A DNA stretch of 64,000 nucleotides from Bradyrhizobium sp. Y36 (GCF_002531575.1 NZ_NWTI01000001.1:124001-188000); one strand, 5' to 3'; counted from the stretch's first letter, positions 52,018-61,857 are shown. Program-made: numbers and translations. The notes: generated by a model from the letters alone, not told the origin.

Positions 52018-52978
52018 GACCGACGAGCGCGGCGTGCTGGTCGATCTCGGACAGGAGCGTCCGCAGCTTCCGGCCAAGGCGCGCAACATGTCGCCGATCG
52101 TGCCGCGCGCCTCGATCCACGGCCGCGCGCTGGTCGCCGTCGTCGCCATCATGACCTTCCTGGCGTCGATGACCACCGGCACGGTGCTCCTGGTCAGCGC
52201 CTCCGCCGCGGAATGGCAGTCGGACGTCGCGAGCGAAATCACCATTCAGGTCCGTCCGCAAACGGGGCGCGATCTCGACCGCGACACCGCGGCCGTGATC
52301 GAGGCGATGCGCGCACAGGCCGGCGTCGTCGAGGTCAAGCCGTTCAGCAAGGAGGAGAGCGGCAAGCTGCTCGAGCCCTGGCTCGGCACCGGCCTGTCGA
52401 TGGACGATCTGCCGGTGCCGCGCATGATCATTGCGCGGGTGCAGCCCGGCACGCCGCTCGACCTCGGCGCCCTGCGCGCGCGGGTGACCCAGGTCGCGCC
52501 AAGCGCCAGCGTCGACGATCACCGCGCCTGGATCGAGCGCATGCGCTCGATGACCAACGCCACTGTGCTCGCGGGGCTCGGCATCCTCGCGCTGGTCATC
52601 GTCGCCACCATCATCTCGGTCTCGTTCGCGACCCGCGGCGCCATGGCCGCGAACCGTCCGATCGTCGAGGTGCTGCATTTCGTCGGCGCCGGCGACCGCT
52701 ACATTGCCAATCATTTCCTGCGTCATTTCCTCAGGCTCGGCCTCGAGGGCGGCGTCATCGGCGGCGGCGCCGCCATGCTGGTGTTCGGCTTCTCCGAGTC
52801 GATCGCCGGCTGGTTCTCCGGCACCCCCGTCGGCGACCAGTTCGCCGCGCTGCTCGGCACCTTCTCGCTGCGGCCATCCGGCTACATCGTGCTCGCGGTC
52901 CAGGCCGTGCTGATCGGCGCGATCACCGCTGTGGCCTCGCGCCAGACGCTGTTCGCGACGTTGAATGACGTCGACTAG
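52010..52978 (+). CDS. ftsX: Cell division protein FtsX
   Basis: The protein has 322 residues. The topology is the FtsX one: a membrane segment near residues 42-63, a periplasmic domain (residues about 65-175, ASEITIQVRPQTGRDLDRD), then three segments in the C-terminal half. A conserved MTNATVLAGLGILALVIVATIISVSF follows the periplasmic domain, and the loop HFVGAGDRYIANHFLRHFLRLG is the FtsX cytoplasmic motif. It overlaps ftsE by eight bases, so both are translated together. Confidence 0.93.
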   Translation: MNRTDERGVLVDLGQERPQLPAKARNMSPIVPRASIHGRALVAVVAIMTFLASMTTGTVLLVSASAAEWQSDVASEITIQVRPQTGRDLDRDTAAVIEAMRAQAGVVEVKPFSKEESGKLLEPWLGTGLSMDDLPVPRMIIARVQPGTPLDLGALRARVTQVAPSASVDDHRAWIERMRSMTNATVLAGLGILALVIVATIISVSFATRGAMAANRPIVEVLHFVGAGDRYIANHFLRHFLRLGLEGGVIGGGAAMLVFGFSESIAGWFSGTPVGDQFAALLGTFSLRPSGYIVLAVQAVLIGAITAVASRQTLFATLNDVD

Positions 52979-53050
52979 GCCTGATAAACCGGACTCCACT
53001 TCGCCTCAAAACGTCATAAAATCGCTTAGGGAAGGGATGACCGACATCAC

Positions 53051-53755
53051 ATGAGCTCGCCGACCGACGATCGATCGCCGAAACTGCCGCGCGGCTGGCT
53101 GCGCGCGACAATCGTGTCGACGATTGCGCTCGCCTTCGTCGGCGCTGCGGCGGGCTTCATCGCGTTCCTGTCGCAATTGCGCGGCGCCGAGATCGCGCCA
53201 AGCAGCAAGGCTGACGGCATCGTGGTGCTGACCGGCGGCTCCTCGCGGGTGTCGGATGCGATGGAGCTGCTCGCTGCCGGCTACGGCAAGCGGCTGTTGA
53301 TTTCCGGCGTGCATCCGACGTCGACCGCGAGCGACATCTCCCGCACGTTGCCGGAGAACCAGTCCTTCATGACCTGCTGCGTCGATCTCGACCGCACCGC
53401 GCTCTCGACCCGCGGCAACGCGGCGGAGGCGCGGCGCTGGGCCGAGGGACGCCGGTTCAAGTCGCTGATCGTGGTCACCTCGAACTACCACATGCCGCGT
53501 GCGCTGGTGGAATTCTCGCATGCGATGCCGCAGACGACGCTGATTCCGTTCGCGGTGGTCGGGGACAAATGGCGCGAGGAGCCGTGGTGGACCTCGGCCT
53601 CCACCCTGCGGCTGCTGATGTCGGAATATGTCAAGTACATCGCGGCCGAGCTCAGGGTGCGGCTGGAGGATTTCGGGATTGACCTTTCGCCCGAGATGTC
53701 GGAGCAGCCTGCAGGTCAGCAACCGAGGCGGCCCGCCACCGCCCAGGCCAACTGA
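53051..53755 (+). CDS. YdcF/DUF218 family membrane protein
   Basis: The protein has 234 residues with an N-terminal membrane anchor (IVSTIALAFVGAAAGFIAFL). The DUF218 domain follows: ADGIVVLTGGSSRVSDAMELL, then STRGNAAEARRWA, and the diagnostic TSNYHMPRALVEF. The related proteins SanA and ElyC affect envelope integrity and lipid-linked carrier metabolism. It is 34 bases upstream of plsC on the same strand and probably in one operon with it, after ftsEX. Confidence 0.88.
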   Translation: MSSPTDDRSPKLPRGWLRATIVSTIALAFVGAAAGFIAFLSQLRGAEIAPSSKADGIVVLTGGSSRVSDAMELLAAGYGKRLLISGVHPTSTASDISRTLPENQSFMTCCVDLDRTALSTRGNAAEARRWAEGRRFKSLIVVTSNYHMPRALVEFSHAMPQTTLIPFAVVGDKWREEPWWTSASTLRLLMSEYVKYIAAELRVRLEDFGIDLSPEMSEQPAGQQPRRPATAQAN

Positions 53756-53789
53756 CCGCGAATTGACCGGCAAATTAATCGGATACTCG

Positions 53790-54563
53790 ATGTTCCTGAT
53801 TTTCCTGCGCTCGCTCGTGTTCAACGTGCTGTTCTATGCCGTGCTGGTCTGCCTCGCGATCGTGGCGCTGCCGACCTTCGCACTGCCGCCCCGCGCCATG
53901 CTGACGATCGCGGAATGGTGGGCCAAGGCGACGCTGGTCCTGATGCGCGTGGTCTGCAACATCAAGGTGGAATTCCGCGGTGTCGAGCACATCCCGGAAG
54001 GACCGCTGGTGATCGTGGCCAAGCACCAGTCGTTCTGGGAGACGTTCGTGCTGCCCGGATTCTTCAATCGTCCGATCTTCATCCTCAAGCGCCAGCTGAT
54101 GCAGATCCCGGTATTCGGTCAGTTCCTGGTCAAGACCGGGATGATCGCGATCGACCGCAAGGCCGGCGTGAAGGCGCTGCTCGACATGACGCGGCGGGCG
54201 CGCGAGGCGGTGCGCAGCGGCAAGCAACTCGTCATCTTTCCGGAAGGCACGCGCCGCGCTCCGGGCGCACCGGCCGACTACAAGACCGGCTTTGCGCAGA
54301 TCTATTCGTCCTGCGGCGTGGCGTGTCTGCCGATCGCGCTCAATTCCGGCCTGTTCTGGCCGCGCCGCACCTTCATGCGTTATCCCGGCACGCTGGTGGT
54401 CGAGTTTCTCGAGCCGCTGCCGCCGGGCCTGCCGAAGGACGAGTTTCTCTCCCGGGTGCAAGGCGCGATCGAGGATGCGACTGGCCGCCTCGTCGAAGCA
54501 GGCCGGAAGGAGCAGGAGCAATTGATCGGCTCGGCGCCCGGCTACGCGCCGACCGGTGGTTAG
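53790..54563 (+). CDS. plsC: 1-acyl-sn-glycerol-3-phosphate acyltransferase
   Basis: The protein has 257 residues. It acylates lysophosphatidic acid in phospholipid synthesis at the inner membrane. An N-terminal hydrophobic segment precedes the motif I KHQSFWETF, where the usual H-x4-D is H-x4-E. Motif III is FPEGTRR, and the later VACLPIALNSGLFWP is also conserved. The ATG at 53790 is preferred over the longer frame, which overlaps the YdcF gene. Its stop overlaps the convergent ChaC-like gene by four bases. Confidence 0.9.
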   Translation: MFLIFLRSLVFNVLFYAVLVCLAIVALPTFALPPRAMLTIAEWWAKATLVLMRVVCNIKVEFRGVEHIPEGPLVIVAKHQSFWETFVLPGFFNRPIFILKRQLMQIPVFGQFLVKTGMIAIDRKAGVKALLDMTRRAREAVRSGKQLVIFPEGTRRAPGAPADYKTGFAQIYSSCGVACLPIALNSGLFWPRRTFMRYPGTLVVEFLEPLPPGLPKDEFLSRVQGAIEDATGRLVEAGRKEQEQLIGSAPGYAPTGG

Positions 54564-55171
54564 CGATTTTCGCGGCCTTCGGCGGGCGGCGGCGCGTGCA
54601 GGGAATGCCCATCACCATGCAGCATGGTCGCAAGCTGATGCAGCTGCGTGTCGCGAAAGCCTTCGGCCTCGATCGCCTTCACCGTCGCGGTGACGTAGTC
54701 GCGGTTGGCGCCGGACTGGCCGTGGCCCTGGACGACATGGCGGTGCTGCTCGGCGAGCGAAAGCCGGCCGGCATATTGCACATGACCGCGGTCGACGACA
54801 TAGGCGAGCGCGGAGACGCGCGCCCGCGCATCGTTCTCCAGCCAGACCGAGCGCATCACCTCGCGATAGACCGACGTGACCTGTTCACGCGCCCGAAGGT
54901 AAGCGACGACGTCTACGCGATTCCGCTCGGCGACGCGGAAGGCGATGCCGCGGCAGGCGCCGCCGCGGTCGAGCCCAAGCACCAGGCCCGGCTTTTCCGG
55001 CGTGCCGCGATGCACGAAGGAATAGACGCAGAGCGCACGATGCTCGCCGACCAGCCGCGCCGGGACGCGCTCCTCGAACTCGAAGCCCGGCCGCCACATC
55101 AGCGAACCGTAGCCGAACACCCAGAGGTCGCCCTTGGCGGTGGTGACGGAGGGAAGGGTAATTTCCGACAT
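54560..55171 (-). CDS. Gamma-glutamylcyclotransferase (ChaC-like)
   Basis: The protein has 203 residues from the ATG at 55171. The characteristic FGYGSLMWRPGFEFE is at the start, with ERVPARLVGEHRALCVYS, PGLVLGLDRGGACRGIAFRV and the catalytic Glu in YLRAREQ. ChaC-type enzymes split glutathione or gamma-glutamyl compounds to 5-oxoproline. It is cytoplasmic. A longer N-terminus up to 55270 is possible but looks uninformative. It is convergent with plsC and divergent from the DUF2125 gene. Confidence 0.88.
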   Translation of the reverse strand: MSEITLPSVTTAKGDLWVFGYGSLMWRPGFEFEERVPARLVGEHRALCVYSFVHRGTPEKPGLVLGLDRGGACRGIAFRVAERNRVDVVAYLRAREQVTSVYREVMRSVWLENDARARVSALAYVVDRGHVQYAGRLSLAEQHRHVVQGHGQSGANRDYVTATVKAIEAEGFRDTQLHQLATMLHGDGHSLHAPPPAEGRENR

Positions 55172-55281
55172 TTCGGGCACGGCTACCAGAACCGCGCCTC
55201 CAAGCGAAGTGAATTCTCCGCCTATCGCCACGGTGCGGCCTCGCTTACATTTGCCAAAATCCGGGGTCAAAGGGTCGCCGC

Positions 55282-56466
55282 ATGTCCAATATGAACGTTG
55301 CCGCAGGCCGTCGCTCCCGCTGGGGCCTTTTCATCGCACCCGTCTTCGTCCTGGTCCTCGCCGTCGCGTGGAGCTGCTTCTGGTTCTATGCGGCCTCGCA
55401 GGCCGAAGTGGCGGCGGACGCTTGGCGGGCGCAGGAGGCCAAGTCCGGCCGCATCTATGATTGCACCAAGCGCTCGATCGCCGGCTTCCCGTTCCGCTTC
55501 GAGGTCCAGTGCTCGGGCGCCAGCGTCGCCCTGGTGTCGCAGAATGCGAGCAAGACGCCGTTCACGGCAAAGCTCGACAACATCCTGGTCGTTGCGCAGG
55601 TGTACGATCCCAAGCTCGTCATCGCCGAATTCTCCTCGCCCGCGACGCTGACCGACGGCGTCACGCAAAACACCTTCGTGGTGAACTGGAGCAAGGGCCG
55701 CAGCAGCGTGGTCGGCCTGCCGGCCGTGCCGGACCGCGCCTCCATCGTGTTCGACGATCCCACCCTCAACAGGCTCGACGGCAGCATGCAGGTGCCGCTG
55801 GCGCGGGCCAAGCAGATCGAGCTGCACGGCCGTCTCGCGGACGGCTCGCCGGCCGATCATCCCGTGATCGAAACCGTTGCCCACGTCGCGCAAGGCAGCA
55901 TCCAGGGCGTCCACCCCTTGCTCGCAGAGCCGTTCGAGGCCGACACGCGGGCCAAGATCACCGGCCTGTCCGATCTCACGCCAAAGCCCTGGCCGCAGCG
56001 CTTCCGCGAGATCCAGGCGGCCGGCGGCCATATCGAGATCGTGCAGTCGCGGATCCAGCAGGGCGAGATGATCGCGGTTGCGGCCGGCACGCTCGGCCTC
56101 TCCGCCAATGGCCGCCTCGATGGTGAATTGCAGATGACGGTGACGGGCCTCGAGCGCGTGATCCCGGCGCTCGGCATCGAGAAGATGCTGGAGGAGGGCG
56201 TGCCGCAGGCAACGCTCGATCGCGTCGCGCCCGGCGTGAAGTCGCAGGACCTCAACAATCTGTTCGGCGCGCTCGACCGCGCCGTTCCCGGCCTCGGCAA
56301 GGTCATCAAGCAAAACGCCAATGCGGGCCTTGCCGCCGGCATCAATTCGATCGGCGCCGAGAGCACGCTGGAAGGCAAGAAGGCGAGGAGCTTCCCGTTG
56401 AAGTTCGTCGACGGCGCCGTGCTGCTCGGCCCGGTCAAGGTCGGGCAGATTCCGCCGCTGTATTAG
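55282..56466 (+). CDS. DUF2125 domain protein
   Basis: The protein has 394 residues. A single N-terminal membrane segment (WGLFIAPVFVLVLAVAWSCFWFYAAS) anchors a large periplasmic domain. The start of the domain, IYDCTKRSIAGFPFRFEVQCSG, with two cysteines, matches DUF2125. Further on, RIQQGEMIAVAAGTLGLSANGRLDGELQMTVTG looks like the AsmA-like beta-rich architecture of envelope proteins. Function is unknown, perhaps in the outer membrane. A family B repeat follows. Confidence 0.82.
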   Translation: MSNMNVAAGRRSRWGLFIAPVFVLVLAVAWSCFWFYAASQAEVAADAWRAQEAKSGRIYDCTKRSIAGFPFRFEVQCSGASVALVSQNASKTPFTAKLDNILVVAQVYDPKLVIAEFSSPATLTDGVTQNTFVVNWSKGRSSVVGLPAVPDRASIVFDDPTLNRLDGSMQVPLARAKQIELHGRLADGSPADHPVIETVAHVAQGSIQGVHPLLAEPFEADTRAKITGLSDLTPKPWPQRFREIQAAGGHIEIVQSRIQQGEMIAVAAGTLGLSANGRLDGELQMTVTGLERVIPALGIEKMLEEGVPQATLDRVAPGVKSQDLNNLFGALDRAVPGLGKVIKQNANAGLAAGINSIGAESTLEGKKARSFPLKFVDGAVLLGPVKVGQIPPLY

Positions 56467-56475
56467 GCGCCGCCT

Positions 56476-56559
56476 GTAGCCCGGATGCAGCGAAGCGAAA
56501 TCCGGGATTTGGGCCGCGACTGACACTGTCCCGGATTGCGCTTCGCTGCATCCGGGCTG
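56476..56559. repeat. Family B palindromic repeat, copy 2
   Basis: GTAGCCCGGATGCAGCGAAG... and ...CTTCGCTGCATCCGGGCTGC pair, with an inner AATCCGGGA/TCCCGGATT. It matches the copy at 44795-44875 and follows the DUF2125 gene. Confidence 0.85.
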
Positions 56560-56696
56560 CGAACTCACCACGATTTGTCGTCACGATTGCTTCGCCGGAT
56601 CGTGATGGTACGCGCGGGAATGCGGGGCCGGCAACGCCGCTCTCTCTCCATGTCGGCCGCACGATGATGCGGGCCGCCCAGGCAGGAGAGACTACC

Positions 56697-56924
56697 ATGA
56701 CCAAGTCCAAGCTGTTCGTTGCCGCCGTCGCCATCTCGGCCGCGTCCGTGACACCGGCGCTCGCGCAGTGGCAGTGGCAAATGCAGGAGCCGGCTGCCTA
56801 CGCCTCGATGTATCCGAATGGCGATCGCAGCCTCGCGAGCCCCGCGACGCGGGACACGATGGCGTTAGTTCCCTCACCGAAATCACCGCGTCCCACGGTG
56901 ATGCGCGCGACCAAGGGCAAATAG
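56697..56924 (+). CDS. Small exported protein
   Basis: The protein has 75 residues. A Sec signal peptide (LFVAAVAISAASVTPALA, cut before QWQWQM) is followed by a short polar sequence with MQEPAAYASMYPNGDRSLASPATRDTM and a basic tail. GGAGAG precedes the ATG. I do not recognise a family. The short mature chain of about 50 residues may be periplasmic. A large hairpin follows the stop. Confidence 0.6.
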   Translation: MTKSKLFVAAVAISAASVTPALAQWQWQMQEPAAYASMYPNGDRSLASPATRDTMALVPSPKSPRPTVMRATKGK

Positions 56925-56955
56925 CCGCCGTCCATCGCTTGCCCGTCGCGAAAGC

Positions 56956-56982
56956 GGGCCCGGCCATGCCCCGGCCGGGCCC
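56956..56982 (+). terminator. GC-rich hairpin after the small exported protein gene
   Basis: The stem GGGCCCGGCC (56956-56965) pairs with GGCCGGGCCC (56973-56982) around ATGCCCC. There is no T-tract. It lies 31 bases past the stop. The rest of the gap up to the porin gene holds no further gene that I can support. Confidence 0.45.
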
Positions 56983-57189
56983 AATGCGCACAATCCGGGA
57001 CAAGAGCGACGCGATCGACCAGGCCGCGCAGATATTCCGAACGAGATCGTCAGGAAAACGTGATGCAGAAGATGCGCTTCGCCGCGAATAACCGCAGCCG
57101 GCTTTCAATCACTCCTCGTCAGGGAAGCATGCAGCTGCCGGAGACGGCACGCGGAAACCAACAGGCTTCCCAAGAGGAGGGAGGTTCAA

Positions 57190-58758
57190 GTGCGGATCAT
57201 CACGTGCGGACTGATGCTGGGCATCGTCGCTGCCTGTTCGGGCGCGGCGCGTGCCGACGACAATGTCGCAACCGAAATCCAGTCGTTGAAAGCCAAGCTG
57301 AAGGAGCTGCAGCAGCGGGTGGACCAGGAGGCGCGCAAGACGCGCCAGGTTGAAGCGCAGGCGAAGGCGGCTCCGATGCCGGCGACATACAAGGCGCTGC
57401 CCGTCGATCCCTGTGCGGCCGGCAAGGTCTGCTACAAGGGCATCACGCTGACATTCGGCGGCTGGGTCGATCTCACCGGCATCTACCGCTCGCGCAATCT
57501 CGCCTCCGACACCGGCTCGGTCTACAACTTCATCCCCTATCAGCAGAGTCGCAACTTCAACATTCCGGAAACGCGCTTCTCCGCGCGCCAGAGCCGGTTC
57601 TCGGTGCTGGCCGAGGGCAACGCCGGCGCGGACACGCATCTTGCCGGCTATGGCGAGATCGACTTCGAGGGCGCGGCGCAGACGGCGAGCTCGGTGGCGA
57701 CCAACTCGTTCAACCCGCGCATGCGTCAGCTCAGCCTCGAGGTCGATCGCAGCGATCTCGGGCTTCACTTTCTCGCCGGACAATCATGGTCGCTGAACGC
57801 GCCGAGCAAGTCGGGCATCGACCCGCGCGGCGTCGATGCGCCCGGCGTGATCGACTTCGAATCCGTTCCGGGATTCCTGGCGGCGCGCCAACCGGGCTTG
57901 CGCGTTTGGCAGGACTTCGGACCGGAGTTCAAGCTGGCAGCATCTGTCGAGAACGCCCAGACCGCATTCTTCGGCGGCAACGTGCCGGCCGTCGGCACGC
58001 CCGCAGTGGGCCCGCAAGGCGTGCTCAATCCGAACCTTCAGGTCAATCTGACCGGACCGGGCGGCAGCTTCTTCAACAACCTCAACAATGTCAGTCTGAA
58101 CCAGGTGCCTGATGTGACGGTGAAGGCGGCCTGGGATCCGCGGCTCGGCCCCTACAAGCTGCATGTCGAGGCCTGGGCGCTCTATCGCCAGCTGTTCGAC
58201 CGCTTCAACGATGCCAATCACACCTATGACACAGGGAGTTTTGGCGGCCACATCTATGCCGAGCTGATTCCGAAAACGCTCGATCTGCAGCTCTACGGCT
58301 CGCACGGCGTGCTCGGCCGCTTCACGGCGACGCCATTCCCCGACGCGGCGGTGGCACAGGACGGCACTCTGCTGCCCCTCACCATCACGGCGGCCGCCGT
58401 CGGCCTGATCTGGCATGCGACGCCGAGCCTCGATGTCTACAGCTACGCGGGTCTGGAGAAGGCCAAGGCGAACTTCGCCAACGTCGGTACGGTGCCGTTC
58501 GGCTACGGCAATCCGCTCTACAACAACACCGGCTGCGGCATCGAGAGCTCGCCGGCCGCGACCTGCAACGGCAACACCAGGGAGGTTCGTCAGATCACGG
58601 CCGGGATCTACGACACCATTTACCAGGGCAATTACGGCACGCTCAAAGCCGGGGTGCAGTATTCCCATACGCAGCGGTTCGCGTTTGCCGGAGTCGGCGG
58701 TGCGCCGAGGACGGACGACAACGTCGTCATGACGCAGATCCGCTATTATCCGTTCTGA
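57190..58758 (+). CDS. Outer-membrane porin-like protein
   Basis: The protein has 522 residues from a GTG preceded by GGAGGG. A signal peptide (CGLMLGIVAACSGAARA) is followed by a short coiled coil (EIQSLKAKLKELQQRVDQEARK), then a Cys-containing linker and a large beta-barrel domain: GGWVDLTGIYRSRN, RFSVLAEGNAGADTHLAGYGEID, SWSLNAPSKSG and a C-terminal barrel ending in IRYYPF with Phe. The pattern fits rhizobial porins of the DcaP-like or omp2b type. The role is probably diffusion of small or acidic solutes. It is convergent with the prephenate dehydrogenase gene. Confidence 0.83.
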   Translation: MRIITCGLMLGIVAACSGAARADDNVATEIQSLKAKLKELQQRVDQEARKTRQVEAQAKAAPMPATYKALPVDPCAAGKVCYKGITLTFGGWVDLTGIYRSRNLASDTGSVYNFIPYQQSRNFNIPETRFSARQSRFSVLAEGNAGADTHLAGYGEIDFEGAAQTASSVATNSFNPRMRQLSLEVDRSDLGLHFLAGQSWSLNAPSKSGIDPRGVDAPGVIDFESVPGFLAARQPGLRVWQDFGPEFKLAASVENAQTAFFGGNVPAVGTPAVGPQGVLNPNLQVNLTGPGGSFFNNLNNVSLNQVPDVTVKAAWDPRLGPYKLHVEAWALYRQLFDRFNDANHTYDTGSFGGHIYAELIPKTLDLQLYGSHGVLGRFTATPFPDAAVAQDGTLLPLTITAAAVGLIWHATPSLDVYSYAGLEKAKANFANVGTVPFGYGNPLYNNTGCGIESSPAATCNGNTREVRQITAGIYDTIYQGNYGTLKAGVQYSHTQRFAFAGVGGAPRTDDNVVMTQIRYYPF

Positions 58759-58776
58759 CGCGGGCGGCCGTCAGCG

Positions 58777-59715
58777 CTACGGCTTGTTGCCGAGCTGGCC
58801 ATGCTGGCGGCCGAAATCGGCGGCCGCCGAGTCCTGGCCGATCTCGACGATGCCGCGGCGGATGGCGCGGGTGCGGGTGAAGTGGTCGAACAGCGCCTCG
58901 CCGTCGCCGCGGCGGATCGCGCGGGTCAGCTTGGCGAGATCCTCGGTGAAGGTGCCGAGCATCTCCAGCACCGCCTCCTTGTTGGCGAGGAAGACGTCGC
59001 GCCACATCGTCGGATCGGACGCCGCGATGCGGGTGAAATCGCGGAAACCGCCGGCGGAGAACTTGATGACTTCCGATTCCGTCACCTGCGCCAGTTCGTC
59101 GGCGGTGCCGACGATGGTGTAGGCGATCAGATGCGGCAGATGGCTGGTGATCGCGAGCACGAGATCATGATGATCCGGCGTCATCACTTCGACCTTGGCG
59201 CCCATCGCCGCCCAGAAGGCGCGCAAGCGATCGGTCGCCGCGGCGTCGACGCCTTCCGGCGGAGTGAGGATGCACCAGCGATTGATAAAGAGCTCGGCAA
59301 AGCCGGAATCCGGCCCCGAATGCTCGGTGCCCGCGACGGGGTGCGCCGGCACGAAATGGACGGTCTTCGGCAGATGCGGCGCCATGTCCCTGACGATCGC
59401 GCCCTTCACCGAGCCGACGTCGGAGACAACGGCGCCGGGCTTCAGATGCGGCGCGATCTCCTGCGCCACCGGCCCGCAGGCGCCGACGGGAATGCAGAGG
59501 ATGACGAGATCGGCATCCTTCACCGCTTCCGCATTGGTCGCCACGACCTGGTCGACGATACCGAGCTCCATCACCCGCGCCCGGGTCTTCTCCGAGCGCG
59601 CGGTGGTGACGATCTCGCCGGCCAGCCCCTGGAGCTTCGCAGCGCGCGCGATCGAGCCGCCGATCAGCCCGAAGCCGATCAGCGCGAAGCGCTGAAAGTG
59701 CGCCTGCGCACTCAT
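58777..59715 (-). CDS. Prephenate/arogenate dehydrogenase family protein
   Basis: The protein has 312 residues. The NAD(P)-binding motif [16 protein letters not shown] is at the start, and the conserved [11 protein letters not shown] and later [19 protein letters not shown] match the TyrA family (the second His in the SHLPH motif is catalytic). It oxidises prephenate or arogenate on the way to tyrosine. It overlaps the upstream hisC gene by four bases (ATGA) and closes the chorismate mutase-hisC-tyrA-like operon. Confidence 0.92.
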   Translation of the reverse strand: MSAQAHFQRFALIGFGLIGGSIARAAKLQGLAGEIVTTARSEKTRARVMELGIVDQVVATNAEAVKDADLVILCIPVGACGPVAQEIAPHLKPGAVVSDVGSVKGAIVRDMAPHLPKTVHFVPAHPVAGTEHSGPDSGFAELFINRWCILTPPEGVDAAATDRLRAFWAAMGAKVEVMTPDHHDLVLAITSHLPHLIAYTIVGTADELAQVTESEVIKFSAGGFRDFTRIAASDPTMWRDVFLANKEAVLEMLGTFTEDLAKLTRAIRRGDGEALFDHFTRTRAIRRGIVEIGQDSAAADFGRQHGQLGNKP

Positions 59716-60809
59716 TTGCCGGCCATGAAGTCGCGCAAGCCATCGACGACGAGGCGGTTGGCCTCCTCGGTGCCGATGGTCATGCGCAGCGAATGCGGCA
59801 GGCCGTAATTCTTCAGCGCGCGCAGCACGAGGCCGCGCTTGGTGAGGAAGGCATCGGCGTCGTCGGCGGTCTTGCCCTTGTCAGTCGGGAAGTGGATCAG
59901 CACGAAATTGGCGACGCTCGGCGTCACCCTCAGCCCGAGCCTGCCGATCTCCTCGGTGAGCCAGTTGCGCCAGGTCTCGGTGAACTGCTTCGACATCGCC
60001 TGGTGCGCTGTGTCCTCGATCGCGGCAACGGCCGCGTACATCGCCGGCGTCGATACGTTGAAGGGACCGCGAATGCGGTTGACCGCGTCGATGATGTGCT
60101 CGGGGCCGAACATCCAGCCGATGCGCAGCGCGGCAAGGCCGTGGATCTTGGAGAAGGTGTGCGTCACCACCGTGTTCTCGGTGGTGGCGACCAGCTCGAT
60201 TCCCATTTCATAGTCGTTACGGGAAACGTAGTCGCTATAGGCGGCGTCGAGCACCAACAGCACGTGCGAGGGCAGGCCGGCGCGCAGGCGCTTGACCTCG
60301 TCGAACGGCACATAGGTCCCGGTCGGGTTGTTGGGGTTGGCGAGCCAGACCAGCTTGGTCTTCGGCGTCACCGCCTTGAGGATGGCATCGACGTTGCAGG
60401 TGAGGTTGGTCTCCTGCGCGACGACGTTCTTGGCGCCGACCGCCATGGTCGCGATCGGATAGACTAGGAAGCCGTGGGTGGTGGAGATCGCCTCGTCGCC
60501 GTGGCTGAGATAGGTGTGGGCGAGCAGGTTGAGGATCTCGTCCGAGCCCGCGCCGCAGATGATGCGGTTGGGATCGAGCCCGAAGGAGCGGCCGATCGCC
60601 TCGCGCAGCACGCGCGAGGTCCCTTCCGGATAGTCTTCCAGGTGGTCCGCCACGTGCTTGAACGCCTCGATCGCCTTGGGCGAGGGCCCGAACGGCGTCT
60701 CGTTGGCCGAGAGCTTGAACACCTTGCGGCCCGGCTCCGCCACCGGACTCTTGCCGGGCGTGTAAGGCGCAATATCGAGAATGCCGGGATTCGGCACGGG
60801 GCGGGACAT
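59712..60809 (-). CDS. hisC: Histidinol-phosphate aminotransferase
   Basis: The protein has 365 residues. It is a class II PLP aminotransferase that converts imidazole acetol-phosphate to histidinol-phosphate. The conserved [41 protein letters not shown] and PLP lysine in [17 protein letters not shown] are evident. In an operon with tyrosine biosynthesis genes it may also act on aromatic keto acids, as HisC paralogues do. The ATG at 60809 (GGAG upstream) is preferred to a TTG two codons earlier. Confidence 0.94.
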   Translation of the reverse strand: MSRPVPNPGILDIAPYTPGKSPVAEPGRKVFKLSANETPFGPSPKAIEAFKHVADHLEDYPEGTSRVLREAIGRSFGLDPNRIICGAGSDEILNLLAHTYLSHGDEAISTTHGFLVYPIATMAVGAKNVVAQETNLTCNVDAILKAVTPKTKLVWLANPNNPTGTYVPFDEVKRLRAGLPSHVLLVLDAAYSDYVSRNDYEMGIELVATTENTVVTHTFSKIHGLAALRIGWMFGPEHIIDAVNRIRGPFNVSTPAMYAAVAAIEDTAHQAMSKQFTETWRNWLTEEIGRLGLRVTPSVANFVLIHFPTDKGKTADDADAFLTKRGLVLRALKNYGLPHSLRMTIGTEEANRLVVDGLRDFMAGK

Positions 60810-60845
60810 CTTCAACTCCGAAAGTGGCTCTAAGCGGTACGCGAT

Positions 60846-61694
60846 TTACGATTTTGGCCCGGTCGGGGGCACCGTATAGCGCGTTGCGTGGCTGCCGACG
60901 AGGGCCGTGGAGCGTACCGAGGCCCCCGCCTCGATCAGGGCAGCCCTGATTTTATCGATGCTGGTCGCGCTCGTGACCGAGACCAGCAATGCAGCGCCGT
61001 CAAAGGCGGTGTCCGGTACCGCCACGATCTCCGCGAGCGGCGACAGGGCGCGGGCGACCTCGGCGTTCCACCCGGAGACGCGTACGCTGAAGGTCTCGAC
61101 TTCGGTCACCAGGGCGCTGTCGGCGACGCGCGAGATCGCGAACACCGGCAGGGCGGCCGGATGGTCGGCACGCTCGATGAAGGGCATCCGCGCGATGATC
61201 TTCGGCGCGCCCTCCGCTTCCAGCTCCAGCCACCACGGCGTGCGGCTGGAGGTGGCCGAGACCATTGCCAGATCGCCCTTGGATTTCGCCACCGCCTCGA
61301 CCGCGGCCTGTGCGCTGAAATGCGCGACGTAGGGCACGGTGAAGCCGAAATGGAAGCGCACGGAATCGCGCATCGCCGCCTCGCTGGCCGAGATGTCGGC
61401 ATGCACGGAGAACGGCGCCTGCACGTAAGTGAAGGTCGAGATGATGACGCGCCAGATGCTCTCGACCGTGTCGAGCGGCAGGATGCCGCGATGACGCTGC
61501 ACGAGCTCGCGCATCATCGAGGCTTCGCGCGCCGGGCGGAACGCGGAGCCGACCTCCTGGGTCTGCTTCACCTGGATCAGGCGGTCGATGATGTCGCCGC
61601 GCTGCATCAACAGGCGATGCATGCCCTCGTCGATCGCGTCGATCTCCTTGCGCAGTTCCTGCAGCGATGGTGGCGCGGGCGGACGTTGGGACAT
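60846..61694 (-). CDS. Chorismate mutase with prephenate dehydratase-like region
   Basis: The protein has 282 residues from the ATG at 61694. Residues 12-95 form an AroQ-type chorismate mutase domain (LQELRKEIDAIDEGMHRLLMQRGDIIDRLIQVK). The remainder has a prephenate dehydratase-like fold, with VAHFSAQAAVEAVAKSKGDLAMVS and an ACT-like C-terminal part SIDKIRAALIEAGASVRS. It converts chorismate to prephenate; the dehydratase activity is uncertain. hisC follows 36 bases downstream on the minus strand. It is divergent from metX, whose riboswitch leader occupies the gap. Confidence 0.86.
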   Translation of the reverse strand: MSQRPPAPPSLQELRKEIDAIDEGMHRLLMQRGDIIDRLIQVKQTQEVGSAFRPAREASMMRELVQRHRGILPLDTVESIWRVIISTFTYVQAPFSVHADISASEAAMRDSVRFHFGFTVPYVAHFSAQAAVEAVAKSKGDLAMVSATSSRTPWWLELEAEGAPKIIARMPFIERADHPAALPVFAISRVADSALVTEVETFSVRVSGWNAEVARALSPLAEIVAVPDTAFDGAALLVSVTSATSIDKIRAALIEAGASVRSTALVGSHATRYTVPPTGPKS

Positions 61695-61857
61695 GTCGGG
61701 CTGTCGATTGTTCCGATGGGGGATGTCCTGATTAGGCAGTCGGGGCGGTGAAAGCAAAGAGAAATGACGTCCCTCTCGGTCGCCGCGGCGGAGGCGAATT
61801 GGGCCGATCCGGGCCGTGACTTGACGAAAACCGCCCAAGACGGTAGTTTTTCTCCGT

